A DNA stretch of 64,000 bases from Mesorhizobium caraganae. GTDB taxonomy: Bacteria > Pseudomonadota > Alphaproteobacteria > Rhizobiales > Rhizobiaceae. This document shows, in pieces, positions 59,092-64,000 of this stretch. Both the position numbers and the translations under genes were made by a program. Every line of letters starts with the position of its first letter. Position 1 is the first letter of the stretch. The notes under the pieces were generated by a model. That model searched no databases and was not told the DNA's origin. It was given only the letters and a program-made list of their open reading frames with translations. Location: the NCBI RefSeq assembly GCF_016836705.1, contig NZ_JAFCGY010000023.1:1-64000 (forward strand). Direction: 5' to 3'.

Positions 59092-60501
59092 ATGAGCAAA
59101 AATCCAATCCACATTGTCGGCGGCGGCCTCGCCGGCTCCGAGGCCGCTTGGCAAGCAGCACAAGCCGGTGTGCCAGTGATCCTCCATGAAATGCGCCCGG
59201 TGCGCGGCACCGATGCCCACAAGACCGACGGGCTGGCCGAGCTCGTCTGCTCCAATTCGTTCCGCTCCGACGATGCCGAAAACAACGCCGTCGGCCTGCT
59301 GCACGCCGAAATGCGGCTGGCCGGCTCGCTGATCATGAGCGCCGGTGACGCCAACCAGGTGCCGGCCGGCGGCGCGCTCGCCGTCGACCGCGACGGCTTC
59401 TCCGAGGCAGTGACCAAAAAGCTCGAAGCCCATCCGCTGATCACCATTGAGCGCGAGGAAGTGCCAGGCCTGCCGCCGTCGGAATGGGACCAGGCGATCA
59501 TCGCCACCGGCCCGCTGACCGCGCCTTCGCTCGCCCAGTCGATCGCCGAGGCGACCGGCGCCGATGCGCTGGCCTTCTTCGACGCCATCGCCCCGATCAT
59601 CCATTTCGACACCATCGACATGGACACCTGCTGGTTCCAGTCGCGCTACGACAAGGTCGGGCCCGGCGGCACCGGCAAGGACTACATCAACTGTCCGATG
59701 GACAAGGAGCAGTATCTCGCCTTCGTGCAGGCGCTCATCGACGGCCAGAAGACCGAATTCAAGCAATGGGAAGGCACACCCTATTTCGACGGCTGCCTGC
59801 CGATCGAGATCATGGCCGAGCGCGGCGTCGAGACGCTGCGCTATGGGCCGATGAAGCCGATGGGGCTGACCAATGCCCACAATCCGACGGTCAAAGCCTA
59901 TGCGGTGGTGCAGCTGCGCCAGGACAATGCGCTGGGCACGCTCTACAACATGGTCGGTTTCCAGACCAAGCTGAAGCATGCCGAGCAGGTGCGCGTGTTC
60001 CGAACCATTCCCGGGCTCGAAAACGCCGACTTCGCCCGGCTGGGCGGCCTGCACCGCAACACCTACATCAATTCGCCGACGCTGCTCGACGCCTCGCTGC
60101 AGCTGAAGTCGCGGCCCGGCCTGCGCTTCGCCGGCCAGATCACCGGCTGCGAGGGCTATGTCGAGAGCGCGGCCATCGGCCTGCTCGCCGGCCGCTTCGC
60201 TGCCGCCGAGCGGCTCGGCCATGCGCCATCGCTGCCGCCACTCACCACCGCCTTCGGTGCATTGCTCAACCACATCACCGGCGGCCACATTGTCTCGGAC
60301 GACGAACCGGGCAAACGCTCTTTCCAGCCGATGAACGTCAATTTCGGCCTGTTCCCGCCGGTCGAAGCGCCGAAGACCGAAGGCAAGCGCCTGCGCGGCA
60401 AGGACAAGACGGTGGCGAAACGCCACGCCATCACCGCGCGCGCCCAGGCCGATTGCCGGGAGTGGCTCGGGCTGCCGGCGCGGGCCGAGGCGGCGGAGTA
60501 A
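59092..60501 (+). CDS. trmFO: Methylenetetrahydrofolate-tRNA-(uracil-54-C5)-methyltransferase
   Basis: This folate- and FAD-dependent enzyme makes m5U54 in tRNA. The 469 residues contain the FAD motif HIVGGGLAGSEAAWQAA, the Cys of ELVCSNSFRSDDAENNAVG and of FDGCLPIEIMAERG (the two conserved catalytic Cys), LKMGPM-like YGPMKPMGLTN and the C-terminal TGCEGYVESAAIGLLAGRF. The ATG at 59092 matches family N-termini; the longer frame adds 12 unlikely residues. The gene is monocistronic, with parD 66 bases downstream. Confidence 0.96.
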   Translation: MSKNPIHIVGGGLAGSEAAWQAAQAGVPVILHEMRPVRGTDAHKTDGLAELVCSNSFRSDDAENNAVGLLHAEMRLAGSLIMSAGDANQVPAGGALAVDRDGFSEAVTKKLEAHPLITIEREEVPGLPPSEWDQAIIATGPLTAPSLAQSIAEATGADALAFFDAIAPIIHFDTIDMDTCWFQSRYDKVGPGGTGKDYINCPMDKEQYLAFVQALIDGQKTEFKQWEGTPYFDGCLPIEIMAERGVETLRYGPMKPMGLTNAHNPTVKAYAVVQLRQDNALGTLYNMVGFQTKLKHAEQVRVFRTIPGLENADFARLGGLHRNTYINSPTLLDASLQLKSRPGLRFAGQITGCEGYVESAAIGLLAGRFAAAERLGHAPSLPPLTTAFGALLNHITGGHIVSDDEPGKRSFQPMNVNFGLFPPVEAPKTEGKRLRGKDKTVAKRHAITARAQADCREWLGLPARAEAAE

Positions 60502-60527
60502 CGAGCCATTGGACCCGCAGCAAGAAG

Positions 60528-60542
60528 TAGGATACTATCCTA
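60528..60542. promoter_or_regulatory. Dyad upstream of parD, candidate autoregulatory operator
   Basis: TAGGATA-C-TATCCTA is perfectly symmetrical and lies 25 bases before the parD start codon, where ParD-type antitoxins normally repress their own operon. Confidence 0.6.
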
Positions 60543-60567
60543 CTCGCTGTCTGATGGGACCCATTCC

Positions 60568-60870
60568 ATGGAATCCGCCGAAAAACTATCCGTCACTGTC
60601 ACGCCAGCGATGGCGCGCATGATCCGCGAAAAGGTCGAGGACGGCTCCTTCGGCTCCGCAAGCGAAGTCATCCGCGCAGCGCTCCGCGCCTTCCAGCGCG
60701 AAGAGGACGCACATGCCGAGTGCATGGCCTCGATCAGGGCGCGGGTAAAGGCTTCAATCGAGGATACCAGGCCTGCTGTTCCGCTCGAAGAGGCAATCAA
60801 CAGGGTAAAGAGCCGGATTTCGCAACTCGCGCGAGACAATGATGATCCAGCGTCTCGCCGTCGTTCTTAG
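60568..60870 (+). CDS. parD: ParD-type antitoxin (ribbon-helix-helix)
   Basis: The 100-residue protein has an N-terminal ribbon-helix-helix (KLSVTVTPAMARMIREKVED, then GSFGSASEVIRAALRAFQRE), the signature of ParD/CC2985-family antitoxins, which bind DNA and the cognate ParE toxin with their C-terminal tail. Its 3' end overlaps the toxin gene by 32 bases. The gene is intact, in contrast to the toxin. TAGGATACTATCCTA (60528-60542), a perfect 15-bp dyad just upstream, is a plausible autoregulatory operator. Confidence 0.9.
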   Translation: MESAEKLSVTVTPAMARMIREKVEDGSFGSASEVIRAALRAFQREEDAHAECMASIRARVKASIEDTRPAVPLEEAINRVKSRISQLARDNDDPASRRRS

Positions 60871-61166
60871 CGAAAACGCGATTTTCGACCTCGAAGCGAT
60901 CGGCGCATACATCCTCGAGAGCAGTGGCAGCGAAAATATCGCCAACGGGTTTGTCGATCGTATCAAGGAGCGCTGCCAGAGCATCGGGAATGCCCCTCGT
61001 GGTGGCCGCCCACGCACGATATCGCGCCCGGGTTGCGAATGGTCCCATTCGAGCACTCAGCCATCATGTCTATGTCATCGCCGACGATCTTGTCCACATC
61101 GTCAGCATTTTCTATGGCGGCCGCGACTACGAAGCTCTGATGCGAGATAGCGGCGAGCCGTCTTGA
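60839..61166 (+). pseudogene. parE: ParE-type toxin gene with two single-base deletions
   Basis: The first frame reads LAVVLSENAIFDLEAIGAYI up to RGGRPR, then loses homology. One base away the sequence continues as DIAPGLRMVPFEHSAIM, and after a second shift as VYVIADDLVHIVSIFYGGRD and YEALMRD to 61166. Together these spell a normal ParE/RelE-superfamily toxin of about 105 residues. Deletions of one base near 61015 (expected CGCGACGATATC) and one near 61067-61070 explain both breaks. As written no full toxin can be made. The antitoxin remains intact. Confidence 0.85.
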
Positions 61167-61173
61167 TAGATGA

Positions 61174-62121
61174 CTACTCTGCCGGCTCGGCACCCGTCAT
61201 CGGCAATCCCGGCTTGCCCGCCTCTCCTGGATTTCGCCTTACATAGGCTGCTTTCAGCGTCTCCGAAGTCTCGCGCGAGCCGTCATGGCTCCAGCCCGGC
61301 GGCTTGATCAGGTAGTTGATGCGATCGCTGAGCGTTAGCCCCGGCGCGAACACATCCCTGAACATGCCTATCCACTCGTGGAAAGCCACTTTCAGCGGAT
61401 TGAAGGTGCCGAGATTTTTCACGATGCCGTAGCGCGGCCGGTCCTCCTCCAACTCCTCAACGAAGGTGCCGAACATGCGGTCCCAGATGATCAGCGTGCC
61501 GGCATAGTTGGCGTCGAGATAGCGCGGATTGGTGGCGTGGTGGACGCGGTGGTGCGAGGGCGTGTTGAAGATGAATTCGAACCAGCCCCACATCTTGCCG
61601 ATCGCCTCGGTGTGGATCCAGAACTGCCAGACCAGATTGAAGCCGAAGGTGAAGGCGATGACCGCCGGGTGGAAGCCGAGCAGCACCAAAGGCGCCTGCA
61701 AAACGAACATGAAGGTGAACAGCCCGGTCCAGCTTTGCCGCAGCGCCGTCGACAGATTGTAGTGCTGGCTGGAATGGTGATTGACATGCTCGGCCCACAC
61801 CCAGCGCACCCTGTGCGCGATACGGTGATAGACATAGTAGCGCAGGTCATCGAGCAGGAAGGCAGCCAGGAACACCCATACCGACAGGCCGAGATTGAAG
61901 AAGCGGAACTGCCACAGCCACAGCAGCGCCCAGTAGGAAACGACGCCGAGCAGCAGGCCGGCGACGACATTGCCGGTGCCCATCATCAGGCTGGTCAGCG
62001 TGTCGCGCGTCTCGAACGAGCCCTTGGCGCGGCCGGCCAACCATAATTCGATCAGGATGGCGGCGACGAAGAACGGAATGGCAAGCTGGGTCACTTCAGG
62101 GAAATTGTAGTCGTCCATCAC
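61174..62121 (-). CDS. Sterol desaturase / fatty acid hydroxylase family membrane protein
   Basis: The 315-residue inner-membrane protein carries the di-iron His clusters of the family: HRIAH, then HVNHHSSQHYN, and HHRVHH further on, among about six membrane segments. Members hydroxylate or desaturate lipids using oxygen; the substrate here is unknown. Its start codon overlaps the stop of the 144-residue gene upstream (ATGA at 62118-62121), so the two are coupled. Confidence 0.9.
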   Translation of the reverse strand: MMDDYNFPEVTQLAIPFFVAAILIELWLAGRAKGSFETRDTLTSLMMGTGNVVAGLLLGVVSYWALLWLWQFRFFNLGLSVWVFLAAFLLDDLRYYVYHRIAHRVRWVWAEHVNHHSSQHYNLSTALRQSWTGLFTFMFVLQAPLVLLGFHPAVIAFTFGFNLVWQFWIHTEAIGKMWGWFEFIFNTPSHHRVHHATNPRYLDANYAGTLIIWDRMFGTFVEELEEDRPRYGIVKNLGTFNPLKVAFHEWIGMFRDVFAPGLTLSDRINYLIKPPGWSHDGSRETSETLKAAYVRRNPGEAGKPGLPMTGAEPAE

Positions 62122-62552
62122 GCGGCCTCCTTCGCCAGGCTCGGTTCCTGCGGCCCAAGCGCTGCCGCGACAGCCCTGGCGTCAGCCTTGTCGGCGAAGG
62201 CGAAGCGCCCGCCCTTCCAGGTGAAGTCGGCCAGCTTCAGCGCGATCGCGCCGGCTTCGTCGACGTCGACGGCCAGGACATCGTGCGGCGTGACGATGCG
62301 GGTCAAGAAGCAGTCGCCGACGCTGTGGACGATGCCGCAGCGCCCTTGCCCGAGATCGAGGAACGCCGTCCTGCTATCCGCCGTCAGGCGCACCGCTCCC
62401 GCTTTCTCGTCCGGAAAATCATCGGCAAACCGGCTGAGCGCCTGATCCGCACCGGCAAGCGTCGCAATCTTGCTGCCGCCGGTGAAGTGCACGGCCAGCA
62501 CCGACAGCGCGATGCCGACAACGACGAGTGCGACCAGCACAGGCAGGCTCAT
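62118..62552 (-). CDS. Membrane-anchored hypothetical protein, 144 residues
   Basis: One N-terminal membrane helix (VLVALVVVGIALSVLAVHF) is followed by a soluble domain with ADDFPDEKAGAVRLTADSRT and RCGIVHSVGDCFLTRIVTPH. I do not recognise a characterised family. It is coupled by a four-base overlap to the sterol-desaturase-type gene and is presumably an accessory protein for it. Confidence 0.75.
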   Translation of the reverse strand: MSLPVLVALVVVGIALSVLAVHFTGGSKIATLAGADQALSRFADDFPDEKAGAVRLTADSRTAFLDLGQGRCGIVHSVGDCFLTRIVTPHDVLAVDVDEAGAIALKLADFTWKGGRFAFADKADARAVAAALGPQEPSLAKEAA

Positions 62553-62634
62553 GAACAGAAATCTCCTCCAGCCCGGTCGCGTCTTTTGGCGATGATTTCG
62601 GGCCGGAGAATCTCTAGCACGATTGACGTTTACG

Positions 62635-63480
62635 TCAAATGGCTGGCCAGCCCCGCGTCGCGCGTCGGAGCAACAGCCAGTGCCGGCGCAAGGCCGAAAG
62701 GCGCACCGCTCCAGCCAGAGGCGAACGGCGGCCGTCCTTCATCTTGCCGAGATAGGCCCTGGTAAGGGCCAGTGGCAAAAAAGCCGGGCGTAGCGTCTCT
62801 GGAACGGCCGAAGCCCCTTGCTCGAAAGCGCTGAGATGCTCCTGCGCCAATGCCATCATCGCTGCCACCGCTCGCTCCGCGCCGGGACCGCCATCGCCGC
62901 TGACAAACTCCTCAGGCGACGATCCCGCCGCTGCCAGAATATCGGCCGGCACAAAGCATTGGCCGCGCCGTCGATGCAGCGGCAACAGCAGCAGAAGGCC
63001 GGTCATCGCCTGCGCGCATCCCGCCCTGCCCGCCAGTTCGGCAAAACGCGGCGCCTCGATGGGATCGAGCACCATCGCCGCAAGCTGGATCAGCGCTGCC
63101 GCCGTCTCGCCGCAATAGCCTTCAAGATCGGTGCGCGACGGCATCGGATCGTCATAGAGGTCGAAGATGCGGGCTTCGAGCATGTTGTCGAAGGCAGCAT
63201 TCGGCAGGCCGTGGGCGGCAATCGTCGCCTTCAACGCGTCGGCGAGCGGGTTGCCGGAGACTGCGGCCTCAGCGGCGATGATATCGCGCCACCATTGCAA
63301 CCTCACCTCGCCAGGCAGCGCCTCGTGAATACGATCGCGGACAGACGCGATCTCGGCATTGAAGGCGTAAAGCGAAAACAGCGCCTGGCGCTTGTCGGCA
63401 GGTGCATAGAGCGCGCTGACATAGCGGTCATGGTCGCCGGCGCGCACCGCCTCCATGACGATGTTGGCGGTATCGGTCAC
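62635..63480 (-). CDS. Squalene/phytoene synthase-fold protein, NDUFAF6-like
   Basis: The frame fits the trans-isoprenyl synthase fold (SALYAPADKRQALFSLYAFN, AEIASVRDRIHEALPGEVRL, QWWRDIIAAE, EGYCGETAAALIQLAAMVLD). The first Asp-rich DxxxD motif of true squalene/phytoene synthases is absent (RDRIHEA instead), while the pattern resembles the mitochondrial complex I assembly factor NDUFAF6. A GTG at 63480 just after the upstream stop gives 281 residues; the open frame extends further. It lies directly after an NDUFAF3-like gene, supporting a complex I assembly role rather than terpenoid synthesis. Confidence 0.75.
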   Translation of the reverse strand: MTDTANIVMEAVRAGDHDRYVSALYAPADKRQALFSLYAFNAEIASVRDRIHEALPGEVRLQWWRDIIAAEAAVSGNPLADALKATIAAHGLPNAAFDNMLEARIFDLYDDPMPSRTDLEGYCGETAAALIQLAAMVLDPIEAPRFAELAGRAGCAQAMTGLLLLLPLHRRRGQCFVPADILAAAGSSPEEFVSGDGGPGAERAVAAMMALAQEHLSAFEQGASAVPETLRPAFLPLALTRAYLGKMKDGRRSPLAGAVRLSALRRHWLLLRRATRGWPAI

Positions 63481-63481
63481 G

Positions 63482-63871
63482 TCAGTCGACGGCGATAAGG
63501 GCTGCGGCCACGGCGCGGTCTTCGGCAAGCAGCACATTGTAGGTCCGCACCGCCGCTCCCGTCGACATCGGGTCGGAGGCAATGCCCGCCGCTTTCAATG
63601 CCGCGCGCAGTGCCGCCGGCAACGGTCGCAAATCCTTGCCGGTGCCGACCAGCAGGATCTCGACCTTGCCGGCCTCGGCCAAAAGTAGGCTGAAATCCGC
63701 CGCCGTCAGCGCCAGCGGATCGGCCGGTTCCCAGCCATGGATGCCCGAGGGCAGGCACAGCAGCGAGCCGCGATGCGACATATCGGCGAAGCGGAAGCCG
63801 CCATTGCCATAGGCCTCGATCGGCGCGCGGCCGGGGAAATGCGCCTCGCGGATGACGATGCCTTTTGCCAC
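63482..63871 (-). CDS. Mth938-like / DUF498 protein, homologue of complex I assembly factor NDUFAF3
   Basis: The 129-residue protein shows the Mth938 fold signature: EAYGNGGFRFADMSHRGSLL, ADPLALTAADFSLLL, VEILLVGTGKDLRPLP and MSTGAAVRTYNVLLAEDRAV. Mitochondrial NDUFAF3 belongs to this family. The gene starts eleven bases after the secF stop, and its own stop is two bases before the GTG of the NDUFAF6-like gene, so the three appear to form one operon. Confidence 0.85.
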   Translation of the reverse strand: MAKGIVIREAHFPGRAPIEAYGNGGFRFADMSHRGSLLCLPSGIHGWEPADPLALTAADFSLLLAEAGKVEILLVGTGKDLRPLPAALRAALKAAGIASDPMSTGAAVRTYNVLLAEDRAVAAALIAVD

Positions 63872-63882
63872 CGGGGTGGCCG

Positions 63883-64000
63883 TCAGGTCGCCACGGCCTT
63901 GCCGCCACCCATCGGCTTCTCCTCGTCCGCCGTCGCCTGCGGCCTTAGCCTGAACAGGATCAGCAAGGGTGCTGCGATGAAGATCGACGAATAGGTGCCG
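63883..64000 (-). CDS. secF: 3' end of SecF (Sec translocon auxiliary membrane protein), partial
   Basis: The visible 39 C-terminal codons read GTYSSIFIAAPLLILFRLRP, then a charged tail (ATADEEKPMGGGKAVAT) and a stop. GTYSSIFIAAPL is the conserved last membrane helix of SecF or SecDF. The gene continues beyond the window edge, so whether it is separate or fused to secD cannot be seen. It heads the transcript containing the two assembly-factor homologues. Confidence 0.8.
   Translation of the reverse strand, partial: GTYSSIFIAAPLLILFRLRPQATADEEKPMGGGKAVAT

Overview
The window is a GC-rich chromosomal segment from an alphaproteobacterium of the order Rhizobiales. Gene content, codon use and the type of short palindromic repeats point to Mesorhizobium or a close relative. 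This is an inference from family recognition; no 16S or species marker is present. Most of the window is housekeeping DNA. No prophage, insertion sequence, CRISPR array or conjugative gene is visible.

Layout. 1-7 kb: the 5' end of a gene leaving the window, an ankyrin-repeat/cytochrome c fusion, an acyltransferase, thrS, a frameshifted SAM methyltransferase, a class D beta-lactamase and yidD. 7-21 kb: a LysR regulator, an IscU-like scaffold, folE-hisI, a patatin, the block recJ-glpX-hom-aminotransferase, a lipoprotein gene divergent from phaC, a DUF882 lipoprotein and tRNA-Glu. 21-24 kb: an accessory patch of small, mostly secreted or unrecognised proteins. 24-34 kb: a two-component system whose response regulator is frameshifted, a divergent Spy/CpxP-like protein, the remnant of an RND permease gene, and an intact tripartite RND efflux operon. 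34-40 kb: small hypothetical genes, map, a two-SDR operon with its divergent LysR regulator, and radC. 40-48 kb: a five-gene aa3-type cytochrome oxidase operon, with ctaB and a soluble cytochrome c on the opposite strand. 48-54 kb: tig, tRNA-Leu, an unusual ammonia-lyase homologue and a DUF2157/GDYXXLXY membrane pair. 54-59 kb: two DUF1127 genes followed by a duplicated array of small-RNA hairpins, then a stress-type operon (CMD/AhpD-like, NmrA-like SDR, cupin), a MscS channel and an Rrf2 regulator. 59-64 kb: trmFO, a parDE pair with a decayed toxin, a sterol-desaturase-type gene, and a cluster of two complex I assembly factor homologues (NDUFAF6- and NDUFAF3-like) next to the 3' end of secF.

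Most interesting signals. (1) Downstream of the DUF1127 pair lie six successive hairpins. Five carry the loop ACCTCCTCCC and the sixth a shortened form. They form two similar units, each ending in a terminator. This is the architecture of the CcsR/'cuckoo' small RNAs known from other Alphaproteobacteria. (2) A nearly identical 19-bp inverted repeat (TTAAGGATA-N2-AAATATCC) stands before the rrf2 gene and before the CMD-SDR-cupin operon, which links them as a local regulon. (3) The HAL/PAL-type protein lacks the Ala-Ser-Gly triad that forms the MIO cofactor. (4) Several genes carry single-base frameshifts: the methyltransferase, a Cys-containing secreted protein, the OmpR-type regulator, and parE (twice). 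Either the sequence has indel errors or several accessory functions are decaying.
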